Shown here one piece after another: positions 44,013-52,462 of a DNA stretch of 64,000 nt (its first letter is position 1; each line of letters begins with the position of its first letter). Location of the stretch: positions 6,622,001 to 6,686,000 of the forward strand of contig NZ_CP048286.1 of NCBI RefSeq assembly GCF_010365285.1, in the 5' to 3' direction. Position numbers and translations under genes: made by a program. The stretch comes from Paenibacillus rhizovicinus (GTDB taxonomy: Bacteria > Bacillota > Bacilli > Paenibacillales > Paenibacillaceae). The notes under the pieces were generated by a model. The model was not told the DNA's origin. It was given only the letters and a program-made list of their open reading frames with translations, and ran no database searches.

Positions 44013-45815
44013 ATGAAATCTTCACGCGATACAAAGCAAGACGATAATCAATCCAGCCCAAAAAAAGGCAGCTGGAAGCTGTTTCTGAAGCTGCTCAAAA
44101 GGACGAAGCCGTCCAAAAGCCTAATCGCGACCGCGGTCGCCATGAGTTTGGCGGGAACGCTCATTTCGCTCATCATTCCGTTGTTTACGAAGAAACTCGT
44201 CGACGGCTTCGATATCAGCAGCTTGTCCTTTCAACAAATCGCGACGTTCGGCGGCGTGTTCATTCTGCAGGCGGTCGTCAGCGGCTTGTCGATGTACATG
44301 CTGAATGTTGCCGGTCAGCGGGTCGTGGCGAATCTGCGGGATCAGCTCTGGAGGAAGCTGCTGAGACTGCCGGTATCCTATTATGACAACAACCGGACAG
44401 GCGAGACGATCAGCCGAATGACGAACGACACCGGCGTCGTGAAGCAGCTCATCGCCGAGAATTTCACCGGGTTTCTCACCGGGATTATTTCCGTCATCGG
44501 ATCGATCGTCGTGCTGTTCTATATGGACTGGCAGATGACGACCGTCATGCTGGCCGTCATTCCGGTTGCGGCGCTGTTCATGGTACCGCTCGGCAGGCAA
44601 ATGTATCTCGTCTCCAAAGGGCTGCAGACGGAGACGGCGTCTTTCACCGCGACATTGACGCAGGTGCTGTCCGAAATTCGCTTGGTGAAATCGATGAATG
44701 CCGAGCCGCGCGAGTATGAGGCGGGAGAAAAGGGAATCGCGGGGTTGTTCCGCTTCGGCCGCAAAGAGGCCAAAATCCAGGCCTTGATCGCGCCGCTCAT
44801 GTTCTTCGTGATGATAATGCTGCTTGTCGTCATCGTCGGCTACGGCGGGATGCGGGTATCGTCAGGCGCCCTAACGGCGGGCGAGCTTGTGGCGTTCATT
44901 TTGTACCTCATGCAAATCGTCATGCCGATGTCGCAAATTTCCACGTTCTTCACGCAGTTCAAGAAAACGGTCGGCGCCACGGAACGGATCATCGATATTC
45001 TCGACGCGTCCGAAGAAAACCATGATGCGGGCAAGCCGGTCGAGAAGGCTGACCAAGCGATCCGTTTCGAGCAGCTGAGCTTTGGTTACAAGGACAGCGA
45101 GCCCGTGCTGCACGATTTAACGTTCGATGTGCTGCCCGGCAAAGTATCGGCGATCGTTGGACCGAGCGGGGGCGGCAAGACGACGCTGTTCTCGCTGCTG
45201 GAACGGTATTATGAACCGACGGGCGGCAGCATCAAACTGGGTTCGGACGACATAGAAGACTACTCGCTGCGTTCCTGGCGCAAGCAAATCGGCTATGTAT
45301 CGCAGGAAAGTCCGTTGATTGCAGGCACCATTCGCGAGAATATTTGTTACGGCATCGATTATGAGGTCGGTCAAGAAGCGCTTCGGCACGCGGCGGAAAT
45401 GGCGTACGCGCATCACTTTATCAGCGAGCTGCCGCAGGGGTACGACACGGAAGTCGGCGAGCGCGGCATCAAGTTGTCCGGCGGCCAACGCCAGCGGATC
45501 GCAATCGCGAGAGCGCTGCTGCGGGATCCGCAGATTCTGATGCTGGACGAGGCGACGTCCAGTTTGGACAGCAAGTCGGAAGTGGTCGTGCAGGAGGCGC
45601 TCACGAACCTCATGGCGGGAAGGACGACGCTCGTCATTGCGCACCGGTTGTCGACCGTCGTGGATGCGGATCAGATCGTGTTCGTGGAGAAAGGCCGGAT
45701 GACGGGCAAAGGCACGCACGAAGAACTGCTGGCAACGCATCCGATGTATCGCGAATTCGCAACGCAGCAGCTTCGGCTGAGCGGGCAGAATGCCGAATCG
45801 GCGCAAATCGGATAG
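44013..45815 (+). CDS. Homodimeric multidrug-type ABC exporter, BmrA-like
   Basis: 600 residues from ATG 44013 (AAAGGATGG upstream); the frame from 43950 lacks a site. A Lys/Ser-rich N terminus, six membrane helices (about 35-330), then the ATPase domain: Walker A GPSGGGKTT, signature LSGGQRQR, Walker B LMLDEATSSLD and H-loop IAHRLST, all normal. That fits a homodimer with two active sites, unlike the pair at 28747-32381. Followed by a terminator. Confidence 0.88.
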   Translation: MKSSRDTKQDDNQSSPKKGSWKLFLKLLKRTKPSKSLIATAVAMSLAGTLISLIIPLFTKKLVDGFDISSLSFQQIATFGGVFILQAVVSGLSMYMLNVAGQRVVANLRDQLWRKLLRLPVSYYDNNRTGETISRMTNDTGVVKQLIAENFTGFLTGIISVIGSIVVLFYMDWQMTTVMLAVIPVAALFMVPLGRQMYLVSKGLQTETASFTATLTQVLSEIRLVKSMNAEPREYEAGEKGIAGLFRFGRKEAKIQALIAPLMFFVMIMLLVVIVGYGGMRVSSGALTAGELVAFILYLMQIVMPMSQISTFFTQFKKTVGATERIIDILDASEENHDAGKPVEKADQAIRFEQLSFGYKDSEPVLHDLTFDVLPGKVSAIVGPSGGGKTTLFSLLERYYEPTGGSIKLGSDDIEDYSLRSWRKQIGYVSQESPLIAGTIRENICYGIDYEVGQEALRHAAEMAYAHHFISELPQGYDTEVGERGIKLSGGQRQRIAIARALLRDPQILMLDEATSSLDSKSEVVVQEALTNLMAGRTTLVIAHRLSTVVDADQIVFVEKGRMTGKGTHEELLATHPMYREFATQQLRLSGQNAESAQIG

Positions 45816-45853
45816 CGTTCGGCGAAGGGGAAGTTGGATCGTGGGAACGAAAA

Positions 45854-45903
45854 AAGAAACTTATCGGGCACCGTTTAAATCGGCCGGATAAGTTTCTTCT
45901 TAT
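45854..45903 (+). terminator. Intrinsic terminator after the BmrA-like gene
   Basis: AAGAAACTTATC (45854-45865) pairs with GATAAGTTTCTT (45887-45898), then a T-rich tail. Confidence 0.85.
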
Positions 45904-45909
45904 TCTCAC

Positions 45910-45924
45910 TGATAATTATTATCA
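45910..45924. promoter_or_regulatory. Fur box
   Basis: TGATAATTATTATCA is a perfect 7-1-7 inverted repeat and matches the Bacillus Fur consensus. TATACT follows at 45933-45938 on the plus strand. No iron-transport gene is adjacent. Confidence 0.65.
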
Positions 45925-45952
45925 TCGTTGGTTATACTACCGATAGACAGAC

Positions 45953-45986
45953 ATCGGACCGCCTTCTAGGAAAAGGCGGCCCGATG
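45953..45986. other. Hairpin downstream of the Fur box
   Basis: ATCGG and CCGCCTT pair with AAGGCGG and CCGAT around a seven-base loop. No T run on either side. It follows the DUF1540 stop on the minus strand and the possible Fur-controlled start on the plus strand. Confidence 0.5.
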
Positions 45987-45993
45987 CAACGAT

Positions 45994-46149
45994 TAAATTT
46001 TCGATTCGAATGTTTTGCAGTCTGTTTCTTCGGAATTGTTCGCTTGTTTACCGCGATTGCTGACTACGTAAATCGAGGAAGCGTTGCATTGATTGCCCGC
46101 AGCCCAATATTTGCACGAATTCACTTCGCATAACACGTCTTTAGCCATT
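45994..46149 (-). CDS. DUF1540 small cysteine protein
   Basis: 51 residues, ATG at 46149 with GGAGGTG about 10 bases upstream on the minus strand. It starts MAKDVLCEVNSCKYWA and has four cysteines: CEVNSC, QCNAS and DCKTF, the pattern of DUF1540, a family of small proteins common in Paenibacillus and clostridia, probably metal-binding. The SNRGKQANNSEETDC stretch is also typical. Function unknown. The start lies 16 bases from a terminator-like hairpin on the plus strand. Confidence 0.88.
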
Positions 46150-46164
46150 GGTTGTATTCACCTC

Positions 46165-46192
46165 CATCCTCCGTTTAGGATGGGCGTTTTTG
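46165..46192 (+). terminator. Terminator-like hairpin before the CLC gene
   Basis: CCATCCT / AGGATGG with a six-base loop, then GCG and five T. On the plus strand it would end any transcript entering from the Fur-box side; on the minus strand it lies in the DUF1540 leader. Confidence 0.6.
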
Positions 46193-46308
46193 CATGCCTT
46201 TTATACCCCTTCGCCAGAAGATTGTTGCCGGATCCCCTTGGCTGCCGCTATCATTAGAGAAAACGAAGAGCGCGCAGACGGGCGGTCGGAAAGCGGAATG
46301 AGGGTAAC

Positions 46309-47571
46309 ATGCGTAAATTATTGGAATGGATCGCGTACAGCGCGATTATGGGCGGACTGACGGGAACCGCTTCGGCGCTTTTTCTGGCGGGGCTGGATCG
46401 GCTGACGGACGTAAGAACGAACCAGCCATGGCTGCTGTGGCTGCTGCCTCTCGGCGGCGCGCTGGTAAGTCTGATTTATAAGAACTACGGCGCCAATGCG
46501 GGCAAAGGGAACAATCTGATCGTGGAACAAATCCGTGCCGGCGATGAACCGGCCGAACGGTACGAGCGCGTACCCGCGATCATGGCGCCGTTCGTGCTGC
46601 TGGGCACATGGGCAACGCATCTGTTCGGCGGGTCCGCCGGGCGGGAAGGTACGGCCGTTCAAATGGGCGGTAGTCTCGGAGACGTTGTCGGCCGGCTCGT
46701 AAAGGCGGGAGGGAGCGATCGGCGGATGCTGCTGATGTGCGGCATCAGCGGCGGTTTCGCCTCCGTATTCGGGACGCCGATGGCAGGGGCGGTATTCGCG
46801 CTCGAGGTGGTCACGATGGGGCGATGGATTTCGCCCCGCATGATCATTCCTTGCTTGATTGCGGCATTTACGGGCGATTACGCGACACGCGCTTGGGGCA
46901 TCCATCATCTGCATTATTCGATGGGCGCCATCCCGCATTTCTCGTTGTCCGTGCTGTTGAAAGTACTGGTAGCAGCCATTCTGTTTGGTTTCATGAGTTT
47001 GCTGTTCACGCTCGGCATTTCCTACTTGAAACGAGGCATGGCCCTCGTCGCTTCGCATGCCAGCGCGAGAAGCTTCATCGGCGGGTTCATCGTCGTCGGC
47101 CTCGTCTATGCCGTCGGATCGAGGGATTATCTGGGCCTAAGCCTGCCGCTGCTCGTTCAAGCTTTCCAAGAGCCGTTGTCTTCGCTAGCCTTCCTGTGGA
47201 AAACGATTTTTACAGTCGTTACGCTGGGCAGCGGATTCATGGGAGGCGAGGTGACGCCGCTGTTCGTTATCGGCGGAACGCTCGGCAATGCCTTGGCGCC
47301 GCTTCTTCATCTCGATCTGCCTTTTCTGGCCGGACTTGGCTTGATCGGCGTATTCAGCGGCGCGGCCAACGCGCCGGCGGCTTGCTTCTTCCTCGGACTG
47401 GAGCTGTTCGGCTTGCACGGAGCGGGCTATATGGGCGCCGTTTGCCTGGTCAGCTATATGTTCTCCGGCCATGTGGGCATCTACAGCTCGCAATTGGCAG
47501 GCGTGAAGCGGCCGCGTTACTTCGTCCGGGTGCCGGGGCTTGCCTTGCTGGCCCGTTGGCGCAAGGATTGA
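46309..47571 (+). CDS. CLC-family anion channel/antiporter
   Basis: 420 residues, ATG 46309 with GAGGG upstream. CLC signatures: GSAGREGTAVQMGGSLGD (the gating Glu region), and GGEVTPLFVIGGTLGNAL. The first ion-binding motif, which in chloride types reads GSGIP, here reads GKGNNLIVEQI, as in the fluoride-type (CLC-F) branch. About ten to eleven membrane helices. No C-terminal CBS domains. It probably exchanges fluoride or chloride for protons; the fluoride assignment is inference, and I saw no fluoride riboswitch upstream. Confidence 0.85.
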   Translation: MRKLLEWIAYSAIMGGLTGTASALFLAGLDRLTDVRTNQPWLLWLLPLGGALVSLIYKNYGANAGKGNNLIVEQIRAGDEPAERYERVPAIMAPFVLLGTWATHLFGGSAGREGTAVQMGGSLGDVVGRLVKAGGSDRRMLLMCGISGGFASVFGTPMAGAVFALEVVTMGRWISPRMIIPCLIAAFTGDYATRAWGIHHLHYSMGAIPHFSLSVLLKVLVAAILFGFMSLLFTLGISYLKRGMALVASHASARSFIGGFIVVGLVYAVGSRDYLGLSLPLLVQAFQEPLSSLAFLWKTIFTVVTLGSGFMGGEVTPLFVIGGTLGNALAPLLHLDLPFLAGLGLIGVFSGAANAPAACFFLGLELFGLHGAGYMGAVCLVSYMFSGHVGIYSSQLAGVKRPRYFVRVPGLALLARWRKD

Positions 47572-47700
47572 TTGACTTTAACAGGTTGGTAAATAAAACG
47601 GCCCGCTGTGCAGGCAGCTGTCCGGTCGCGGCCGGAGCACGGCCACGGCGCATGCTAAGCATGACCAGAGCGCAGCTTTGCACTCCCAAAGAATATTTTG

Positions 47701-47720
47701 GCGGCCACAGGAGCCGCTAT
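47701..47720. repeat. Palindromic intergenic repeat, copy 1
   Basis: GCGGCCACAGGAGCCGCTAT; arms GCGGC / GCCGC. Same spacing and core as copy 2, 50 bases downstream. Confidence 0.7.
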
Positions 47721-47750
47721 ACGTATGAAAATGGGGTTATTAACGAACGA

Positions 47751-47770
47751 GCGGCCACAGAATCCGCTAT
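47751..47770. repeat. Palindromic intergenic repeat, copy 2
   Basis: GCGGCCACAGAATCCGCTAT; 17 of 20 bases equal copy 1, arms AGCGG / CCGCT. Confidence 0.7.
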
Positions 47771-47810
47771 TATCCTAAATAATCACCGCAAACCAGCTTT
47801 CTCATCTTAA

Positions 47811-47830
47811 TAACGGATCTCCTGTCCGCC
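47811..47830. repeat. Palindromic intergenic repeat, copy 3 (inverted)
   Basis: TAACGGATCTCCTGTCCGCC; its complement resembles copies 1 and 2 with a changed arm. The surrounding 47572-47930 stretch contains no gene. Confidence 0.5.
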
Positions 47831-47931
47831 AACGGTTTCCATTACCAGCGGCCCCTTCGGCCGGCCATTTACCCGGTATACCTTCTCACTATGCAGGTCT
47901 TTCAAGCCGTGCAGGCTGAGTTGTCGGATTT

Positions 47932-47959
47932 ACCTGACGCCGATCGCGTCAGGTTTTTT
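47932..47959 (+). terminator. Intrinsic terminator, plus strand
   Basis: ACCTGACGC / GCGTCAGGT with loop CGATC and six T. It may end the CLC transcript after a 360-base 3' region, or a small unrecognised RNA from 47830-47930. Confidence 0.85.
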
Positions 47960-47974
47960 CTTTCCCGGCAATGC

Positions 47975-48004
47975 AAAAGCCTCGTCCCAATCGGAACGAG
48001 GCTT
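47975..48004 (-). terminator. Terminator of the NlpC/P60 gene
   Basis: AAGCCTCGT / ACGAGGCTT; on the minus strand the stem is followed by TTTTGC. It lies 46 bases beyond the NlpC stop. Confidence 0.8.
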
Positions 48005-48049
48005 GGAAATGTTAGGGATACGAACGGGAGCGAGAGCGCTCTCAGGCGA

Positions 48050-48523
48050 CTAAACGCGGCGAGCGAATGCGTAATGCGTTTTCCACCAGCCGGAGTTGAT
48101 GGTGCTGATCGTAACGCCGGGGCTGCCGTACGTGTGAATGATTTTGCCGCCGCCGATATAAATGCCGACATGGTGAACCGGTTTATAGAAGAAAACAAGA
48201 TCGCCCGGTTTCAGATTGCTTTTGCTGACGTACGAACCGACTTTGGATTGCGCTTTGGACGAGCGCGGCAGCGTAACGCCATGCATCGCGAAGACGCGTT
48301 TCGTGAACGAAGAGCAGTCGAAATAACGCGTAGTCGAAGTGGAAGCGCCGTATTTATAAGGTCTGCCCATATATTGTTTAGCGGAAGAGATAATGCCCGA
48401 AGCTTTCGAAGCAGAGATTGCCGCGTGCGCCGGCGTGGCTTGAAGCACGGCGGTGCCGCCCAGGAGCAGCGAGAAGCTGACCGTTACGCTCATCATCAAT
48501 TTACCGAATTTGTTCTTCATCAT
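48050..48523 (-). CDS. Secreted NlpC/P60 peptidoglycan hydrolase
   Basis: 157 residues, ATG 48523 with AAGGGGGAA upstream. A signal peptide (residues 1 to about 35, MMKNKFGKLMMSVTVSFSLL with cleavage after AHA) precedes one NlpC/P60 domain: nucleophile Cys in YFDCSSFT, His in HHVGIYIGGGKIIHT. It probably cuts D-glutamyl-diaminopimelate bonds in the wall. There is no LysM or SH3 targeting domain. No c-di-AMP riboswitch consensus was recognised in its 250-base leader. Confidence 0.92.
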   Translation of the reverse strand: MMKNKFGKLMMSVTVSFSLLLGGTAVLQATPAHAAISASKASGIISSAKQYMGRPYKYGASTSTTRYFDCSSFTKRVFAMHGVTLPRSSKAQSKVGSYVSKSNLKPGDLVFFYKPVHHVGIYIGGGKIIHTYGSPGVTISTINSGWWKTHYAFARRV

Positions 48524-48724
48524 TTGTAGTTCCCCCTTGGTGTACGTGCATGATCGTATTCATGTTTATGGATAAATGGCCGCATGTCCCCAGGACTTTT
48601 AACCTAATCCAACTATACCACAGGATTTTTTGCCAACATTTACTTGCAACCTTTTGAATACAAGGCCTGCAAGGCTTTCGTGCGTTCTATGAGAATTCGA
48701 TTAGAAATTCTTCATCTGCGAATA

Positions 48725-48752
48725 TTGACAGCGCTTTACGAATACGATCTTA
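48725..48752 (+). promoter_or_regulatory. Possible promoter of the 48781 gene
   Basis: Perfect TTGACA (48725-48730), 17 bases, TCTTAG (48748-48753), a weak -10. It lies about 30 bases before the start codon. Confidence 0.35.
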
Positions 48753-48780
48753 GATACACGATTGAAAGGGGCCGCAAACG

Positions 48781-49329
48781 ATGACCGTTTTCTACCTCGT
48801 TAGCATGGCAGCGGTTACGGGTTTGTCCGGACGTTCGATCCTCTTCGCCTATCGGCGGCGCGCTGCGATCAGCTGCATGGCCGGGATGATGATCGCGATG
48901 ACGGTCGGCATGATGCAAAGTCTTGCGGCGGGCACGATCGCCGGCATTCTGTACCCGCAAGATCTGGCGGTTTCCACGGCTGGAGCGGTGCTGCTCGGGA
49001 TCGTATGCGGTTATCTGGCAGGCAAGCCCGTGAGTACGATGGCGGCTCTCGACGGCATGCTGGCAGGCATCATGGGCGGCATGATGGGCGCGATGCTGGG
49101 GGTAATGCTGGGCAGTCACGCGGGAATGATGGTCCTGTTCGTCGACGTAATTTTCGTATTCATACATATAGTACTGCATCAACTGATCCTGGAAGAAACG
49201 GTCTCGCTTCTTAAATCGGAGACATCGGAAACACAGGACAACGTCCAGGCTGGCACTGTTCTGCTCCATCCGTACGTATTCGGGCTTGCCGTATTCGTCA
49301 TGGCCGCTGTATTCCTATACCAAGGCTGA
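48781..49329 (+). CDS. Met/Gly-rich polytopic membrane protein
   Basis: 182 residues, ATG 48781 with GAAAGGGG upstream. About five membrane segments; a cluster of Met and Gly (MLAGIMGGMMGAMLGVMLG) in the middle, and His residues in the helix VFIHIVLHQLI. Family not recognised. It is 62 bases upstream of csoR and on the same strand, but the csoR promoter and operator lie between them, so a copper link rests on position and Met content only. Confidence 0.75.
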   Translation: MTVFYLVSMAAVTGLSGRSILFAYRRRAAISCMAGMMIAMTVGMMQSLAAGTIAGILYPQDLAVSTAGAVLLGIVCGYLAGKPVSTMAALDGMLAGIMGGMMGAMLGVMLGSHAGMMVLFVDVIFVFIHIVLHQLILEETVSLLKSETSETQDNVQAGTVLLHPYVFGLAVFVMAAVFLYQG

Positions 49330-49338
49330 TGGAGCCGA

Positions 49339-49367
49339 TTGTATACCCCCCTCAGGTATGATATAGT
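49339..49367 (+). promoter_or_regulatory. csoR promoter
   Basis: TTGTAT (49339-49344), 17 bases, TATAGT (49362-49367), with the CsoR operator in the spacer. Confidence 0.65.
49343..49359. promoter_or_regulatory. CsoR operator 1 (csoR promoter)
   Basis: ATACCCCCCTCAGGTAT, a GC-rich pseudo-palindrome of the CsoR type with ATACC / GGTAT ends. Confidence 0.75.
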
Positions 49368-49391
49368 GAGAAAAAAAGGAGGGTGACGGGA

Positions 49392-49721
49392 ATGGATCAG
49401 TCTTGCCACAGCGGAACGGACGTTCATGAAGGCCATGCGGCAGAGCGCAAGAGCTCGCACAGCCAAGAGACGAAGAGCAATTTGATATCGCGATTGAACC
49501 GGATCGAAGGGCAGATTCGCGGGATAAAAGGGTTGATCGAGAAGGACACGTATTGCGACGACGTTCTGAACCAAATCGCGGCGGCGCAATCGGCGCTGAA
49601 CAGCGTAGGGAAGCTGTTATTGGAGCATCATATGAACAGCTGCGTCATCGACCGCATTCAGCAGGGCGACCACGAGGTCGTAAAGGAATTGATGGTCACG
49701 ATGAACAAACTGATCAAATAA
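49392..49721 (+). CDS. csoR: Copper-sensing repressor CsoR
   Basis: 109 residues from ATG 49392 with AAAGGAGGG upstream (a GTG at 49383 lies within the spacing). All-helical CsoR/RcnR family: RLNRIEGQIRGIKGLIE, then the Cu(I) ligands Cys in DTYCDD, His in LLEHHMN, and Cys in NSCVID (the C-H-C set). The His-rich N terminus (CHSGTDVHEGHAAERKSSH) could add metal ligands. It represses itself and copA through the palindromes at 49343, 49776 and 49814. Confidence 0.93.
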   Translation: MDQSCHSGTDVHEGHAAERKSSHSQETKSNLISRLNRIEGQIRGIKGLIEKDTYCDDVLNQIAAAQSALNSVGKLLLEHHMNSCVIDRIQQGDHEVVKELMVTMNKLIK

Positions 49722-49770
49722 CGAGAAGGCCGGCAGCGAAATCGGGGTTGCAGGGTCTTTTTTTTGTCTA

Positions 49771-49800
49771 TTGAAATACCCCTATGGGGTATGTTATAGT
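49771..49800 (+). promoter_or_regulatory. copA promoter
   Basis: TTGAAA (49771-49776), 18 bases, TATAGT (49795-49800). Start point near 49807. Confidence 0.7.
49776..49792. promoter_or_regulatory. CsoR operator 2 (copA promoter spacer)
   Basis: ATACCCCTATGGGGTAT, a perfect palindrome around its central base; closely matches the known Bacillus copZA operator. Confidence 0.9.
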
Positions 49801-49813
49801 GGACATACGGAAG

Positions 49814-49830
49814 ATACCCCATGGAGGTAT
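49814..49830. promoter_or_regulatory. CsoR operator 3 (after the copA start point)
   Basis: ATACCCCATGGAGGTAT, one mismatch pair from a perfect palindrome, centred 38 bases after operator 2. Confidence 0.8.
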
Positions 49831-49855
49831 ACGGCAGGGAAAGGGATGGTTAGCC

Positions 49856-52081
49856 ATGACGAAGCAAACGACGACTTTCCAGATAAGCGGCATGACTTGC
49901 GCGTCGTGTGCGGCCCGGATCGAGAAGGGGCTTAATCGGATCGAAGGCGTCTCGAATGCAGCCGTGAATTTAACGATGGAGACGGCGCGGGTGGAGTTCG
50001 ACGCCGAACTGACCGGTCCTGCGGCGTTGATGGATAGAGTCGATTCGCTCGGTTTTAAGGCGGAGCTTCATAAGGAAACGGAGCTCCCCGGCAAGTCAGC
50101 GGAGCTGAAACGGTTGCGTATGCGTTTCTATATCGCCGCGATCTTGTCGCTGCCGCTTCTGGCCGCGATGGCGGGACATTTCGAATTCTTGTCCTTCCTT
50201 GCGCTGCCGGACTGGCTGATGAACCCGTGGTTCCAGCTCGCGCTGGCAACGCCGGTGCAGTTCTGGATCGGCGGACCGTTCTACGCCGGCGCGTATAAAG
50301 CGCTTCGCAACCGCAGCGCAAATATGGATGTGCTGGTCGCGATGGGAACATCGGCCGCGTATTTATACAGCTTCTATGAGACGGTGGCATTCGCAGGGGA
50401 CGGCATGCATAGGTTGGAACTGTATTATGAAACGAGCGCGCTGCTCATCAGCTTCCTGCTGCTTGGCAAACTGCTGGAGTCGCTCGCGAAAGGCCGTACT
50501 TCGCAGGCAATAGGCGCGCTTATGGGCTTGCAAGCCAAGCATGCCAATGTCGTTCGCGATGGACAGGAGCTCAGACTCCCGCTTGAAGAAGTAATGCCGG
50601 GAGATCTCGTTCTCGTGAAGCCGGGCGAGAAGATTCCCGTGGACGGCACGGTTGTCGGGGGCAGCTCCTACGTCGACGAGTCCATGCTGACCGGGGAGAG
50701 CGTGCCGGTCCGGAAGGAAGCGGAAGACCGCGTCATCGGTGCGACGATGAACGGGAAGGGCGCGCTGACGGTTCGAGCTGTCAACGTTGGCCGAAACTCC
50801 GTGCTGGCGCAGATTATTCGCGTCGTAGAAGAGGCGCAGGGATCGAAGGCGCCGATCCAGCGAATCGCGGACGTTATCTCGGGCATATTCGTGCCGATCG
50901 TTATCGGCCTGGCCGTCGCGACTTTCTTGCTGTGGTACTTCGCCATCCGTCCAGGAGAATTCCCGGATGCGCTCCGCACGGCCATTGCGGTGCTGGTCAT
51001 CGCCTGCCCGTGCGCGCTCGGCTTGGCGACGCCGACCTCGATCATGGCCGGCTCCGGCCGCGCTGCCGAGCTCGGCATCCTGTTCAAGGGCGGCGAGCAT
51101 CTCGAGCGGGCTCACGGCATCGACGTTATCGTGCTGGATAAGACGGGCACGGTGACGGAAGGCAAGCCGCGCCTGACCGATCTGGAGCTTGAGCCGGACT
51201 TCGAGCCCGCTCCGCTCCAAAGCTGGATCATGGCGGCGGAGGGCAGCTCCGAGCATCCGCTCGCGGAAGCGATCGTTGCCGGGCTGCGCGAGCGAGGCAG
51301 CGTGCCTGCCGCGGAGGTGGAGCATTTCGCCGCCGTGCCGGGATACGGCATCGAGGCAGTCGTTGAAGGCCGCGCGATCGTCATCGGCACCCGTCGGTTT
51401 CTGTTGGGGCGCGGCATCCCGATAAGCGATGCGAAGCTTGAACGGCTCGCGGCGCTTGAAGCGGAAGCCAAGACCGTCATGCTGGCAGCCGTCGACGGCG
51501 TCTATGCCGCAAGCATCGGCGTTGCGGATACGATCAAGCCGACGTCCCGCTCGGCAGTATCCGCATTGAAGGCGCTCGGCCTGGAGGTTATGATGGTAAC
51601 AGGCGATAATGAGGCAACGGCGCTTGCGGTTGCAAGGCAGGCCGGCATCGAGCATACGCTGGCCGAAGTGCTGCCGGAAGGCAAAGCGCATGAAGTGAAG
51701 CTGCTGCAGGCGCAGGGCAAGAAGGTGGCCATGGTCGGCGACGGGATCAACGATGCGCCGGCGCTGGCGGCGGCGGATATCGGAATCGCGATGGGCACCG
51801 GCACCGATATCGCGATGGAAACGGCGGACATTACGCTGATGCGCGGCGATTTGAACGGACTTGCCGATGCGATGGATCTCAGCCGCCGGACGATGTCCAA
51901 CATCAAGCAGAACCTGTTCTGGGCATTGGCTTACAACGCGGTCGGCATTCCGATCGCCGCGGCCGGGCTGCTGGCGCCTTGGGTGGCCGGCGCCGCCATG
52001 GCGCTGAGCTCCGTATCGGTCGTGCTGAGCGCGCTTCGGCTGCAGCGGTACCGAAAGCAAGGAAAGCAAGAAATCGCGTAG
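49856..52081 (+). CDS. copA: Copper-exporting P1B-type ATPase
   Basis: 741 residues from ATG 49856 (AAAGGGATGG upstream); a frame from 49784 runs through the promoter. One N-terminal metal-binding domain with GMTCASC, eight membrane helices, TGES in MLTGESVP, the CPC motif in IACPCALG, phosphorylation motif DKTGT, HP in SSEHPLAEA, and [10 protein letters not shown]. Bacillus CopA has two metal-binding domains; here there is one. It pumps Cu(I) out of the cytoplasm. copZ follows after 66 bases. Confidence 0.95.
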   Translation: MTKQTTTFQISGMTCASCAARIEKGLNRIEGVSNAAVNLTMETARVEFDAELTGPAALMDRVDSLGFKAELHKETELPGKSAELKRLRMRFYIAAILSLPLLAAMAGHFEFLSFLALPDWLMNPWFQLALATPVQFWIGGPFYAGAYKALRNRSANMDVLVAMGTSAAYLYSFYETVAFAGDGMHRLELYYETSALLISFLLLGKLLESLAKGRTSQAIGALMGLQAKHANVVRDGQELRLPLEEVMPGDLVLVKPGEKIPVDGTVVGGSSYVDESMLTGESVPVRKEAEDRVIGATMNGKGALTVRAVNVGRNSVLAQIIRVVEEAQGSKAPIQRIADVISGIFVPIVIGLAVATFLLWYFAIRPGEFPDALRTAIAVLVIACPCALGLATPTSIMAGSGRAAELGILFKGGEHLERAHGIDVIVLDKTGTVTEGKPRLTDLELEPDFEPAPLQSWIMAAEGSSEHPLAEAIVAGLRERGSVPAAEVEHFAAVPGYGIEAVVEGRAIVIGTRRFLLGRGIPISDAKLERLAALEAEAKTVMLAAVDGVYAASIGVADTIKPTSRSAVSALKALGLEVMMVTGDNEATALAVARQAGIEHTLAEVLPEGKAHEVKLLQAQGKKVAMVGDGINDAPALAAADIGIAMGTGTDIAMETADITLMRGDLNGLADAMDLSRRTMSNIKQNLFWALAYNAVGIPIAAAGLLAPWVAGAAMALSSVSVVLSALRLQRYRKQGKQEIA

Positions 52082-52147
52082 GTTGGTTTGATTGTTTAGA
52101 CGATTGTACTTATTTAAATCCATTCGAATCGAAGGAGATGACGGATC

Positions 52148-52348
52148 ATGACAAGCGTAATCGAAGTGAAAGGCATGTCGTGCCAGCACTGCGTCAACAG
52201 CATCGAGGGCGCGCTCAAGAAGAAAGGCGTATCCGCCAAAGTCGACCTGCTGAGCAACCGGGTGACGGTTGATTTCGAAGAGAAAGCCATCACGATCGCT
52301 CAGATCAAATCGACGATCGAAGATCAAGGCTTCGATGTCGTCTCTTGA
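52148..52348 (+). CDS. copZ: Copper chaperone
   Basis: 66 residues, ATG 52148 with GAAGGAGATG upstream. A single heavy-metal-associated domain with GMSCQHC as the Cu(I) site, followed by the usual ferredoxin-like pattern ending IEDQGFDVV. It delivers copper to CopA. Last gene of the copA transcript; a terminator follows. Confidence 0.95.
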   Translation: MTSVIEVKGMSCQHCVNSIEGALKKKGVSAKVDLLSNRVTVDFEEKAITIAQIKSTIEDQGFDVVS

Positions 52349-52384
52349 TTAAGGGGCGCTGACGCCGAAAGCGACGTTATGCAG

Positions 52385-52416
52385 AGGCTAATCCGCAAAA
52401 CGGGTTAGCCTTTTCT
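52385..52416 (+). terminator. Terminator of the copA-copZ unit
   Basis: AGGCTAATCCG / CGGGTTAGCCT with loop CAAAA and a T-rich tail (TTTTCTT). Confidence 0.85.
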
Positions 52417-52462
52417 TGTGCTGTCGTGCTATGATTAAGGCTTGATTGGAGGCTCTCGAGAA

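Noticed and set aside
46193..46308. Upstream region of the CLC gene considered as a fluoride riboswitch
   Set aside because: No crcB-motif core was recognisable, and the region is short.
48524..48780. Leader of the NlpC/P60 gene considered as a c-di-AMP (ydaO) riboswitch
   Set aside because: None of the conserved blocks of that riboswitch could be found on the minus strand.
50363..52327. 654-codon open frame on the minus strand opposite copA
   Set aside because: It is a shadow of copA caused by GC-rich third positions; no domain is readable, it has no ribosome binding site, and copA is certain.
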